A stretch of 64,000 bases of DNA, from contig NZ_JPON01000001.1 of the NCBI RefSeq assembly GCF_000733935.1, positions 1,782,501 through 1,846,500 of the forward strand, written 5' to 3'. Origin of the DNA: Methylomarinum vadi. Lineage in GTDB: Bacteria > Pseudomonadota > Gammaproteobacteria > Methylococcales > Methylomonadaceae. The position numbers and the translations under genes are program-made. The notes under the pieces are model-generated. The model was not told the origin of the DNA and made no database searches. It was given only the letters and a program-made list of their open reading frames with translations. This document shows positions 29,580 to 37,905 of this stretch, piece by piece (within the stretch, counting starts at the first letter, position 1; the number at the start of each line of letters is the position of its first letter).

Positions 29580-30027
29580 AATTACCACCTTTGTTTCTGT
29601 CAAAAAACAATAAGCAGTTTATGTACCAGAAATGATTTTTTGTTGATTTCTAACGGAATTAACAGAGGAAACGGTAATTGCAAGCCAATCACAGCGTTGG
29701 AAACTTCTCAACAATTCAAGAAGTTGATAAAAGATTGCCGCCATTCAAGGCAAAGCGGCAAAAATTCGCCGCCGGCCTATTCTCATGATAATGGGCTTGG
29801 TTTAAAAAACCATGGCGTCAAGAATTCGTCGTTTAGGTTATTTTGCGCCTAATTAAGGAAGGCGATTGCAGCTTTAGCCGGAGGAAAAAGTGTAACCTCC
29901 TTTATAACTAATCAGTTAAATTCGAAGAGAAAATCACCATGACTATCAGTGATTTGCGAAAAGGGACGTATTTTTGGCATCTTCCGAAACAAGCAACCGA
30001 TAGAAAAGTAGTTTTTATGCTGGATAG
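29580..30027. other. Non-coding region upstream of flgB
   Basis: About 450 bases between cheR and flgB (both minus strand). It should hold the flg operon promoter. I tested it by eye for sigma-54 (GG-N10-GC) and sigma-28 boxes and found no acceptable match. A small dyad with arms AACTTCT/AGAAGTT lies at 29702-29725, and GGAGG/CCTCC arms flank 29881-29901. No gene supported. Confidence 0.45.
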
Positions 30028-30882
30028 TTAGCCCACTTTTTTAAAATAACGCACGCCACCCTTCACCGGCTCGAATTCCTTTAAGCCGACCGGCATGGAT
30101 TCGGTAGTGCTGAGAAACAGATAACCGCCAGGCTCCAACGCACCGGCCATGCGCCGCAGTATGTCGCGCTTTACATCATCGGAGAAATAAATCAGTACGT
30201 TACGGCAAAATATCACATCGAAACGCCCCAATACCGAGAAAGGCTTCAGCAGGTTGAACTGCTGAAAGCGCACGCGCTGATTGATTTCAGGCTTTACCCG
30301 GTAGCCTTCATGCATTTTCAGAAAAAAACGCTGCCTGTCCATCGGCTCGATTCCCCGGGATAAAGCCAGTTCTGAATACACGGCATTTTGGGCTTCCAAT
30401 AACACCGATTCGGAAATATCGGTGCCGATGATCTGAATATTCCGTCCTCTTCCGACCGAACGCACAACATCTTCCGCGCACATGCTGATCGAATAAGGTT
30501 CCTGACCGGTCGAACAGGCCGCCGACCAGATTTTAATCGTCCCCGTTTTCTGATTTAACAATTCAGGCAAGACGGATTGGCTGAGCACGGTGAACTGCAT
30601 ATTGTCACGAAACCAAAACGTCTCATTGGTCGTCATCGCGTCTATCACCGCGCTTCTAATTTGCCGAGCCGCCCCCAACGGCGATTGCAATGCCGAAACC
30701 AGATCGGCAAACGAGGCTAAATCGAATTTTTTCAGTAACGGCGACAATCTGTTTTGCACCAAATACTGCTTGTTTTCACCCAGAACGATCCCCGAGGATC
30801 GATTTAAAAAGTCACGAATCGCTTGATAATCGGCACCAGATACGACGGCCTTTTTGTTGGTTTGCGAGGTCTTGGCCAACAT
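30028..30882 (-). CDS. cheR: Chemotaxis receptor methyltransferase CheR
   Basis: 284 residues. N-terminal CheR helical domain (residues about 15-85) and a C-terminal SAM-dependent methyltransferase domain with IWSAACSTGQEPYSI (SAM loop), TTNETFWFRD and DVIFCRNVLIYFSDD. It methylates glutamates on methyl-accepting receptors. Pairs with cheV 60 bases upstream on the same strand; this cheV-cheR pair beside flgB is common in gammaproteobacteria. Confidence 0.95.
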   Translation of the reverse strand: MLAKTSQTNKKAVVSGADYQAIRDFLNRSSGIVLGENKQYLVQNRLSPLLKKFDLASFADLVSALQSPLGAARQIRSAVIDAMTTNETFWFRDNMQFTVLSQSVLPELLNQKTGTIKIWSAACSTGQEPYSISMCAEDVVRSVGRGRNIQIIGTDISESVLLEAQNAVYSELALSRGIEPMDRQRFFLKMHEGYRVKPEINQRVRFQQFNLLKPFSVLGRFDVIFCRNVLIYFSDDVKRDILRRMAGALEPGGYLFLSTTESMPVGLKEFEPVKGGVRYFKKVG

Positions 30883-30941
30883 GCCTTAGTCACCGCGAAA
30901 ACATACTGAAAAAGCGCTACCAGGCAAAACCCAAAAACCGT

Positions 30942-31877
30942 TCATTGCGCACACTGCTCATGATGGCGTTTCAACTGCTTTTGCACCGTCAACACCAATT
31001 CATCCGGATCGAATTTTGCCAAAAACTCATTGGCTCCCACTTTCTGCACCATGGCAGTATTGAAAACGCCGCTTAACGACGTATGCAAAATCAAATAGAC
31101 ATCCCTCATCCGCGACTCATTTTTGATCTTGGTCGCCAGGGTATAACCGTCCATGCGCGGCATTTCCACATCGGAAATGATCATGCTGTAATAATCCGAA
31201 ATGTCGATTCCTTGCTGAAGCAAATCGTTTAAATGCTCCCAGGCCTCCATCCCATCCTTGAAAATTGAACACGTCACACCCACTTGATCGCAGACTTTTT
31301 TGATCTGATTCCTCGCCACCATGGAGTCATCCACCACCATGACATGATCGCCTCTCCCTTTAAAGTCGGCATCGATCAGCTCGTTCGAGGCCTCCTCCCT
31401 GGCCCCCATCACTTCCTTCATGACCTTTTCCACATCGATCACTTCGATCAATTCCTTTTCAAACTCAGTCACCGCCGTTAAATACCCCCCTCTTCCAGCG
31501 CCTTTTGGCGGCGCCTTAACGGCATCCCACCCGATATTGATAATTCGATCGACCGAATTGACCAAGAACCCCTGGGTAGCTCGATTATATTCGGTGACGA
31601 TCACATAGGAGCCTGTTTCCCGGTTTAACGACGGCAAGCCGATCGCCATCGAAAGGTCCAGGACCGGAATGGTTTTGCCGCGTAGATGAGCCACGCCACA
31701 AATCACGGAATGCGACCTCGGAATTTGAGTCAATGCTGGACATTGAATAACTTCCTGAACCTTAAAAACGTTAATGCCAAAACGTTGACGGCTGTGTAAC
31801 TTAAACAGCAATAATTCGAATCTGTTATGTCCGGCTAATTTGGTTCGCTGATCGACGCCTTCCAATACCCCAGCCAT
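30942..31877 (-). CDS. cheV: Chemotaxis coupling/response protein CheV
   Basis: 311 residues: CheW-like coupling domain (about 15-165; ELLLFKLHSRQRFGINVFKVQEV) fused to a receiver domain (about 178-305) with acidic pair VVDDSMVARNQ and phospho-acceptor aspartate in IISDVEMPRMDGY. It couples receptors to CheA and adapts through phosphorylation. Encoded upstream of cheR, probably in one transcript. A dispersed repeat lies in the region between this gene and divergent flgA. Confidence 0.95.
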   Translation of the reverse strand: MAGVLEGVDQRTKLAGHNRFELLLFKLHSRQRFGINVFKVQEVIQCPALTQIPRSHSVICGVAHLRGKTIPVLDLSMAIGLPSLNRETGSYVIVTEYNRATQGFLVNSVDRIINIGWDAVKAPPKGAGRGGYLTAVTEFEKELIEVIDVEKVMKEVMGAREEASNELIDADFKGRGDHVMVVDDSMVARNQIKKVCDQVGVTCSIFKDGMEAWEHLNDLLQQGIDISDYYSMIISDVEMPRMDGYTLATKIKNESRMRDVYLILHTSLSGVFNTAMVQKVGANEFLAKFDPDELVLTVQKQLKRHHEQCAQ

Positions 31878-31979
31878 AAAAACCTCTCATGTTCGTCATT
31901 GCAATGACTCTGCATACTACGATAAACAACTCAAGCCAGCAGTCTTTGCTCTTTATTAATTATAAGGAAGCTCTCACTC

Positions 31980-32044
31980 AATAAATCCGTCCTGGATGTC
32001 TCAGTGCGTCCCTGTACTCCAGGCAATGCCGAATTAATCAGCAT
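31980..32044. repeat. Dispersed repeat, short copy
   Basis: 65-base sequence that matches the two outer blocks of the copy at 58519-58656. Left block begins ATAAATCCGTCCTGGATGTC; right block ends CCGAATTAATCAGCAT. The internal portion of about 75 bases found in the other copy is missing. It sits in the cheV/flgA divergent intergenic region. Confidence 0.8.
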
Positions 32045-32147
32045 TACACTAAAACAAACTTTTTAAAGTATAACGACTTTCCGCTGTTTTACTTTAGAAA
32101 TTTAGTTGGCCCAATTTCTGCATCGGAAAAAAGCAAGAGACTAAATT

Positions 32148-32885
32148 TTGACAGACGCCATGTATTCAATACGTCCACACCGCATTTTTCTATTACTACT
32201 GCTCTGTAGCTACAACGGTTATGCTTCGACACAATCGATCGCCTCGATACAAGGCGCTATAAGCCGTTTTATCAACGCCGAGTTCAAGGAGACCAAGGAG
32301 TTCGAAGTCAGTGTGTCGTCATTAGATCCGCGTTTACAATTACCTGCATGTCCGCAAACGCTGCAGGTATTCAGCCAAAGCGGATCGCTGAGGGCCGGCG
32401 CAAATTCAATCGGCATTCATTGTGACGGCGACAAAAAATGGACTATTTTTACGGTCGCGCAAATCAAGGCCTATAAGAAAGTATTGGTACTGTCGCAGCC
32501 GCTGCGTCGTGGCGCCATCCTCGGCAAACGCCATTTAACCATAAAATCGCGCGACATCGCCGATCTCCGCCAGGGCTATCTAACCGCTCCGGAGTACATA
32601 ATCGGTCAGCAAGCCAAACGCAATCTTGCCTCCGGCACCGTAATTAACAGCACTCATTTCGTCGAGCCCAAGCTGGTCAAAAGGGGGGAAAAAGTCACCA
32701 TTCAAGCGACATCACCCTATTTCAGCATCAGCATGACCGGAATCGCGCTGATGGACGGAAGCAAAGGGCAACCTATCCGGGTTAAAAACATCAAATCGAA
32801 ACGTATTATTCAAGCCACGGTGATCGACCCCGGCTTGGTTTCGGTTACTAAACAACCACCCGCTCAAGCGGGTGGGTTCCAATAA
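32148..32885 (+). CDS. flgA: P-ring assembly chaperone FlgA, C-terminus altered by IS insertion
   Basis: 245 residues with a signal peptide (hydrophobic stretch IFLLLLLCSYNGYAS). Has the FlgA/SAF domain: VLVLSQPLRRGAILGKRHL, GQQAKRNLASGTVI and RIIQATVIDPGLVSV. FlgA escorts FlgI in the periplasm. The last residues, QPPAQAGGFQ, are read from the hairpin at the end of an IS200-like element, so the native C-terminus after about VSVTK has been replaced. The conserved domain is complete, so function may be kept. No ribosome binding site of note; the first ATG-compatible codon is a TTG at 32148 with an ATG four codons later. Confidence 0.9.
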   Translation: MTDAMYSIRPHRIFLLLLLCSYNGYASTQSIASIQGAISRFINAEFKETKEFEVSVSSLDPRLQLPACPQTLQVFSQSGSLRAGANSIGIHCDGDKKWTIFTVAQIKAYKKVLVLSQPLRRGAILGKRHLTIKSRDIADLRQGYLTAPEYIIGQQAKRNLASGTVINSTHFVEPKLVKRGEKVTIQATSPYFSISMTGIALMDGSKGQPIRVKNIKSKRIIQATVIDPGLVSVTKQPPAQAGGFQ

Positions 32886-33418
32886 CGGACTGAAAGTCCG
32901 GATACGCGTCGACTAAACGACGCGTCTTAGTCGGGCTCCATCTTGAAATTATCGTTTGGATTAGGTTCAAAGTGATGCTCCAAATATTGCTTTATCATCT
33001 CATCAGTCATTTGCCCCACTGTGGCGCAAAAATAACCGCGGGCTCAAAAATGTCGACCCCAATATCGCTTTTTCAAGTGCGGGAACTCTTCGAACAGATA
33101 GCTCGAAGTTCGTCCCTTGATTCGCCTCATGATTTCGCTTGGGGCCATAGTCGGCGGCGCACTCACCAAAATGTGCACATGATCTTTGCTCACGACACCT
33201 TTGATAATCCGTATCTCAAAGGCTTCGCATGTCTGCCGCACCAAGTCTCTCACTCGTTCGGCTATTTCATCCTTCAGCACTTTATAACGATACTTCGTAA
33301 CCCAAACAAAATGATACTCAATTTGGTAAACCGTATGGCTGCCGTATCTATAGTCCATCGCCACCTCCTTGGGCAAATTATCGCAGCTAAAGCTGACCGG
33401 CTAAAGCCGGTGGTTTAA
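32853..33418 (-). mobile_element. IS200/IS605-like element, decayed
   Basis: Single transposase remnant flanked by subterminal hairpins rather than inverted repeats, as in the IS200/IS605 group. Hairpins at the flgA side: arms CCACCCGCT/AGCGGGTGG (32856-32875), GGACT/AGTCC (32887-32899) and ACGCGTCG/CGACGCGT (32904-32925). At the other side: ACCGGCT/AGCCGGT (33396-33411). Exact ends are not fixed. It is inserted between flgA and flgM. No tnpB is present. Confidence 0.8.
32927..33358 (-). pseudogene. tnpA: TnpA (Y1 HUH transposase) with premature TGA
   Basis: Start ATG 33358 with GGAGGTGG just upstream. The frame codes DYRYGSHTVYQIEYHFVW and the HUH motif H60-V-H62 (DHVHILV). Codon 105 is TGA at 33046-33044, where relatives have Trp (TGG) in the context RYWGRHFW; after it the same frame stays open to a TAA at 32929-32927 and still codes a good family C-terminus, including the catalytic tyrosine Y125 in IKQYLEHHFEP. 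The truncated product therefore lacks the nucleophile. A single G-to-A change explains it; the element is probably immobile without help. Confidence 0.85.
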
Positions 33419-33453
33419 ACCTTATGATGGATAATTAAAATGTTTAATTGGAT

Positions 33454-33480
33454 TAAAGTTTTTGCTTACAATGCCGCTTA
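33454..33480 (+). promoter_or_regulatory. Sigma-28 (FliA) promoter of flgM
   Basis: TAAAGTTT (33454-33461), exact 11-base spacer, GCCGCTTA (33473-33480); consensus is TAAAGTTT-N11-GCCGATAA. It lies 33 bases before the flgM ATG and about 36 bases from the IS200 edge, so it is the first promoter after the insertion. Confidence 0.75.
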
Positions 33481-33513
33481 CAAAAACAGATAAATAGAGA
33501 CAGGACATTCGAC

Positions 33514-33819
33514 ATGGCTATTAATCCAGTTACCGGCAAAGTGAATAATGGGGGGACGCCTCCTATTGCCACGGGCAAAAAACAACAAATGGAGAACACC
33601 GGCAAGATTGACAGTAACCCAACGCCGCCTCAAGTCGATGTTACCGCTATCACCGAAAACATAAAACAAGCATTCGAGTCGGCTAACTCAACATCGGTAG
33701 TGAATTTAGACAAAGTCAAGGAGGTGAAGGAAGCTTTACGCAACGGCCAATATCAAATCAATGCCGAAAGCATCGCTGAAAAAATGTTGGAATTAGACCG
33801 CCATCTGGACAGTACATAA
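33514..33819 (+). CDS. flgM: Anti-sigma-28 factor FlgM
   Basis: 101 residues, small and hydrophilic with a disordered N-terminal half. The sigma-28 binding half contains DLDKVKEVKEAL-like NLDKVKEVKEALRNGQYQIN and AESIAEKMLELDRHL. FlgM holds FliA until it is exported through the finished hook. A near-consensus FliA promoter lies directly upstream, the usual feedback arrangement. Two bases separate it from flgN. Confidence 0.92.
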   Translation: MAINPVTGKVNNGGTPPIATGKKQQMENTGKIDSNPTPPQVDVTAITENIKQAFESANSTSVVNLDKVKEVKEALRNGQYQINAESIAEKMLELDRHLDST

Positions 33820-33821
33820 CT

Positions 33822-34316
33822 ATGATTAACAAAACCTACCCCATCACCGAAAAATTGTTAGACAAAGGCCTGGAATTGAGTCTCAAGTTATACGATTTGC
33901 TCACGCGGGAACAGGGGGTGTTAAAAAAACGCCTGCCTGCCGAAGAACTCGCGCGAATCGCCAACGACAAGAAGGACACTATCATACGGTTAGAACAATT
34001 CAGCAAGCAATTGATACAGGTCCTGGCCACCGAGAACCTGTCACTGCATCAGCAGGACATGGCAAAATACTTCCAAACCGCGCTCAACGCCGGCTTCACG
34101 ATAGATAAAGCCGCCAATCAATGGCAGCAGATCACCTCGGTCGGCAAAAAATGCCAAGCATTGAACGAACAAAATGGCGCGGCTATCCATCTCCTGACTC
34201 GCCACAACCATCGCCTGATGGAAATTCTCCGCGGACAACCGCAAACGGCGACGACATACGGCCCGGACGGCGCCACTCGCGGAGCACGTTTGTCCCAGCC
34301 GCTGGTTTCGGTTTAG
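33822..34316 (+). CDS. flgN: Flagellar export chaperone FlgN
   Basis: 164-residue, mostly helical protein with the FlgN-like pattern (LTREQGVLKKR, LARIANDKKDTIIRLEQFSKQ) and a long amphipathic helix. FlgN binds FlgK and FlgL before export. Called from position after flgM (two-base gap) and length as well as pattern, since FlgN is weakly conserved. The last 20 residues are Gly/Arg/Pro-rich. Convergent with ligE. Confidence 0.85.
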   Translation: MINKTYPITEKLLDKGLELSLKLYDLLTREQGVLKKRLPAEELARIANDKKDTIIRLEQFSKQLIQVLATENLSLHQQDMAKYFQTALNAGFTIDKAANQWQQITSVGKKCQALNEQNGAAIHLLTRHNHRLMEILRGQPQTATTYGPDGATRGARLSQPLVSV

Positions 34317-34342
34317 CGATAGCAACTGAATCCGTCAGCCGC

Positions 34343-35194
34343 TCACGGTTCCTCGCGTATCCTCATAAATACCGCGAAACGGGGTAAGCCGTTATCGGTG
34401 AACCCTTGATAACGGAAGGTGATACGGCTACCCAAGGGCGGAGGATTCTGTCTTTCTTGCTTCGTGAAACCGCTGCCGATATAAAATTCTTTATCATCCT
34501 CGGTTTTGACCTTAACAGCCCCCATCATGCCGGAAAATTGCCCCTTGCCGGGACGATAGCCGATAACAATGGCTTCCTCATCCTGGTAGCGTTTTAATTT
34601 CAGTAATCGCTTGCTGCGGCCGAAGCGATAATGGGCATCCTGATGATGCAGCATCAACCCCTCGCCACCTTGCCCGGTCACTCGTTCCAATGCCAGCATT
34701 AATGCTTCATGGGATGCCACCCGGAATTGATCGATAAATTGCAGATACGGTGAATGGTTAGTGTTTGCCATACGCCGCATCGCGTCAACCCTGGCCGAAA
34801 AAGGACCGGGAACATCCGGCAAGTCGAACACCATCAATTTAATTTTTCTCCAACCGTCATGCGCATCATGCCGACTGACGATGGATACAATAGTTTGATA
34901 TTGCCCCCGAGCCGACCACAATTCTCCATCCATTATACGATCCGGAAAATCCTTGCTGAACCAGGCGGGCGCATGAAACACATTGCCATTCCTGGATATC
35001 AGTTGCCGACCGTCCCAGCGTGCCCTGACACCGTCGAGTTTTTCGCTAACCCAATATTGCGCGACATCAACCGACGGCTGATAAACCTCGGCCTGCATGA
35101 TAGCTGGCTTGTCCACGGCCCGTGCTAATGAAACCGTCAGCAGGATAAACAATATGACCGGATACAGATATGAGATTCGATGGGCAGATTTCAT
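34343..35194 (-). CDS. ligE: Periplasmic minimal ATP-dependent DNA ligase (LigE type)
   Basis: 283 residues. An N-terminal signal peptide (hydrophobic stretch residues 10-24, then ARA) precedes an adenylation domain with nucleotidyl lysine K52 in motif I EKLDGVRARW; further motifs RIMDGELW, GGEGLMLH and LLKLKRY, then an OB domain (VKVKTEDDKEFYIGSGF, SRITFRYQG). Lig E enzymes of Gram-negative bacteria are exported and linked to DNA uptake or extracellular DNA. No competence genes are nearby. Minimal size, with no DNA-binding domain, fits the family. Confidence 0.9.
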   Translation of the reverse strand: MKSAHRISYLYPVILFILLTVSLARAVDKPAIMQAEVYQPSVDVAQYWVSEKLDGVRARWDGRQLISRNGNVFHAPAWFSKDFPDRIMDGELWSARGQYQTIVSIVSRHDAHDGWRKIKLMVFDLPDVPGPFSARVDAMRRMANTNHSPYLQFIDQFRVASHEALMLALERVTGQGGEGLMLHHQDAHYRFGRSKRLLKLKRYQDEEAIVIGYRPGKGQFSGMMGAVKVKTEDDKEFYIGSGFTKQERQNPPPLGSRITFRYQGFTDNGLPRFAVFMRIREEP

Positions 35195-35295
35195 GATCGC
35201 CTCCTTAATATTGCAATAACGCGCGCTCGCCTAATTTTCACAGATTTTAAAGATAATCATTTTCCTTGTAAGCTACACTTATCAAGGGCTACGGG

Positions 35296-35323
35296 TTGCA
35301 TTTGCAAGGGCTTTATCTACAAT
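35296..35323 (+). promoter_or_regulatory. Putative sigma-70 promoter of ppgK
   Basis: TTGCAT (35296-35301), 16-base spacer, TACAAT (35318-35323), 30 bases before the ppgK ATG. Call is by pattern only. Confidence 0.4.
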
Positions 35324-35352
35324 AGCCTTACAACAATTATTAAGGAATTGTC

Positions 35353-36102
35353 ATGCAAATTCTAGGTGTCGATATCGGCGGCTCGGGAATCAAAGGCGCC
35401 ATCGTGGATACGGAAACGGGCGAGTTCGTGGGCGAACGCCATCGTATCGATACTCCGAAACCGGCCACCCCCGAAGCCGTTGCCGAGGTATTGGCTCAAT
35501 TGACCTCTCATTTCAACTGGCAAGGACCGGTAGGATGCGGTTTTCCGGCTTCGATCCAGCATGGCGTGGCCCGCACCGCGGCCAACCTTTCCTCGGGCTT
35601 TATCGGCACCGATATCGATAAATTATTCAGCGAAACGACGCAGTGCCCTTGTTTTTGTTTAAACGATGCCGATGCCGCCGGTATCGCCGAAATGCATTTC
35701 GGCGTTGGCGCAGGACAAAACGGAGTCGTACTGTTAATCACAATCGGCACCGGGCTCGGGACCGCGTTTTTCACCGATGGCGTGTTACTGCCGAATACCG
35801 AACTGGGCCATGTCTATATGGCCAACGGCAAGGAAGGCGAACATTATGCCTCGGACGCCGTACGCAAAAAAGAAGACCTGGGCTGGAAAAGCTGGGGGCA
35901 ACGCTTCAATAAATATCTCTGCCTGATGGAAGACCTGTTCTGGCCGGATTTGATTATCCTGGGCGGCGGCGCCAGCAAAAAATTCGACAAGTTCAAACAG
36001 CAAATCAGCGTCAAAGCCCCCATTAAACCGGCTGCCTTATTGAACCAGGCCGGCATTATCGGCGCCGCACTTCATGCCGAAGCCAAAAACCAAAAGAAAT
36101 AA
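35353..36102 (+). CDS. ppgK: Polyphosphate glucokinase (ROK family)
   Basis: 249 residues. ATP-type phosphate loop [24 protein letters not shown], and [11 protein letters not shown] with the catalytic Asp in LNDADA. The block sequence [12 protein letters not shown] and the short length are typical of PpgK, which phosphorylates glucose using polyphosphate, often also ATP. Located between ligE and a TRAP operon containing polyphosphate:AMP phosphotransferase on the opposite strand, giving two polyphosphate-using enzymes within 6 kb. Confidence 0.92.
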   Translation: MQILGVDIGGSGIKGAIVDTETGEFVGERHRIDTPKPATPEAVAEVLAQLTSHFNWQGPVGCGFPASIQHGVARTAANLSSGFIGTDIDKLFSETTQCPCFCLNDADAAGIAEMHFGVGAGQNGVVLLITIGTGLGTAFFTDGVLLPNTELGHVYMANGKEGEHYASDAVRKKEDLGWKSWGQRFNKYLCLMEDLFWPDLIILGGGASKKFDKFKQQISVKAPIKPAALLNQAGIIGAALHAEAKNQKK

Positions 36103-36131
36103 GGCTAACAACTCCACCGCGCCTTCGGCTT

Positions 36132-37412
36132 TTAGCGAATAAACCAGGTGCTCAACCACGGCACATAGGTAATGATCAACACCGCCAGCAGCAAAATCAA
36201 CATGAACGGAATGGTGGCCTGATACAGCTCGGTAATCGGCTTGTTGAAACGGTAGCTGGCGATGAACAAATTCATACCGACCGGCGGGGTAAAATAGCCG
36301 ATCTGCATATTGGCCAGGAAAATGACCCCGAGATGGACGGGATGAACGCCGTAATTCAATGCGATCGGCACGATCAGCGGCACGACGATGACCAGTGCCG
36401 AAAAAATATCCAATATGGCGCCCAGAATCAGCAGGAAGACATTCAGCAGCATCAAAAAAGTCAACTTGCTGTCGACATTGGCGCTGACCCATTCGAACAA
36501 ATGCATCGGTATTTGCGCATCCACCAAATAATTGGTGAAAGCCAACGACACGCCCAGAATCAGTAAAATCCCTCCCACCATTTGCATCGAATCGGTAATC
36601 ACCTTGATCAAATGTTGCGCTTTGATTTCCTTATAGACGATTGTCTCGACCAGCATCACATACAAGGCGGTGACCGCGGCAACTTCGGAGATCGTCAAAA
36701 ACCCGCCGAAAATTCCAACGACGATAAATACCGGTAATGGAAGTTCCCAGGCGGCCTCCTTAACCGCGGCAACGGCTTCCGCGGCGGAAAATGCGCCCCT
36801 TCGCAAGGGCAGATGCCGGGATGTCCAAGCAGCCCATAACGCCAACAGCACGATCATCAATAAAGCCGGCAAAATACCGGCCATAAACAACTCCGGCAAG
36901 GTAAACTTTTGCCCCAACTCCATTTGTTGCACGATGATGCCATAAAGAATCAACGGTATCGAAGGGGGCAACAACAAGCCCAGGCTACCGGTAGTCGTTA
37001 CCAGGCCCAGACTGAATTTCTCCTGATAGCCCTCTTGTATCAATGCCGGCAACAATAAGGCCCCCAGCGCGACGATGGTAATGCCGGACGCGCCGGTGAA
37101 GGCGGTAAACACGGCACAGGCAACCAGCGATACGACCGCCAACCCGGACGGCAACCAACCGAAAAATACCCGGGTAAGGCGAATGATACGTGTTGAGGTA
37201 TTGCTTTCCGACAGGATATAACCGGCAAAGGTAAACAGCGGCAAAGCCAGCAATAGCGGAGTTTCCGCCAGCCGGTAGAGTTCCGCGGCAATAATCGCCA
37301 AATCCACGTCGGCACTCAGGAAACCCAGCATCGTCGCGGCCAGAATCACGACGAACAATGGCGCGCCAAGCAGCGCCATCAACAGAATAATTATGATCGC
37401 AACAATCGTCAT
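36132..37412 (-). CDS. dctM: TRAP transporter large permease subunit (DctM type)
   Basis: 426 residues with about 12 hydrophobic segments, the ion-transport (IT) superfamily subunit of a TRAP carrier. Family patterns: TGASGITIVALGALLLP, LGLLLPPSIPLILYG and GVIFLANMQIGYFTPPVGMNLF. It moves the substrate with sodium across the inner membrane. Four bases after dctQ. The substrate is not deducible from sequence. Confidence 0.94.
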   Translation of the reverse strand: MTIVAIIIILLMALLGAPLFVVILAATMLGFLSADVDLAIIAAELYRLAETPLLLALPLFTFAGYILSESNTSTRIIRLTRVFFGWLPSGLAVVSLVACAVFTAFTGASGITIVALGALLLPALIQEGYQEKFSLGLVTTTGSLGLLLPPSIPLILYGIIVQQMELGQKFTLPELFMAGILPALLMIVLLALWAAWTSRHLPLRRGAFSAAEAVAAVKEAAWELPLPVFIVVGIFGGFLTISEVAAVTALYVMLVETIVYKEIKAQHLIKVITDSMQMVGGILLILGVSLAFTNYLVDAQIPMHLFEWVSANVDSKLTFLMLLNVFLLILGAILDIFSALVIVVPLIVPIALNYGVHPVHLGVIFLANMQIGYFTPPVGMNLFIASYRFNKPITELYQATIPFMLILLLAVLIITYVPWLSTWFIR

Positions 37413-37416
37413 CGGC

Positions 37417-37905
37417 TCAAGAATCCCTGTCTGGCCGAGGCAATATGCCGAAGATTAAATAACGAAGCGCGATAATGGCAAAAGCGAATGGAATGATGGC
37501 CTCGCACGACCAATTCGGAACCACGCCAAAAGCATAACCGCCGTACTGGTATTCTTGGATGACCAACTGCAGGCTATACCAGGCCATGATGAAGCAAACA
37601 ACGGAGGAAAACAGGCCGGTCAGGCGCTTGGCTATGGCGCGGATGGCTTTAGGTAATTTTTTTACCGCGACATCGATCGCGATATGCCGGTCGCCACGGC
37701 TGGCGATCATCGCGCCGATCATCGCGATCCACAACACGCTGATACGGACATAGGACTCGGCCCAAATTAGGCCGCTGGCAAAAACATTGCGTAACAGAAT
37801 CTGCACCACCGCCAGGATGATCAGGGATAAAAACAACAACACCAGGATAAACGTTTCCGTTCTCAAAAAGAATCGATGGAGGTAATGCAAGAAAGACCAA
37901 TTCAT
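37417..37905 (-). CDS. dctQ: TRAP transporter small permease subunit (DctQ type)
   Basis: 162 residues, four membrane helices, with the family segment VLWIAMIGAMIASRGDRHIAIDV. Its ATG overlaps the dctP stop (ATGA at 37905-37902) and it is four bases from dctM, so the three subunits are translationally coupled. Confidence 0.93.
   Translation of the reverse strand: MNWSFLHYLHRFFLRTETFILVLLFLSLIILAVVQILLRNVFASGLIWAESYVRISVLWIAMIGAMIASRGDRHIAIDVAVKKLPKAIRAIAKRLTGLFSSVVCFIMAWYSLQLVIQEYQYGGYAFGVVPNWSCEAIIPFAFAIIALRYLIFGILPRPDRDS

Noticed and set aside
29580-30027. Sigma-54 or sigma-28 promoter for flgB
   Set aside because: Candidate GG/GC pairs had wrong spacing and no TAAAG...GCCGATAA-like pair was found on the minus strand.
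32927-33358. TGA in TnpA as a selenocysteine or recoded codon
   Set aside because: Relatives have Trp here, no selenocysteine insertion element is visible downstream, and selenocysteine makes no sense at this non-catalytic site. A nonsense mutation is simpler.
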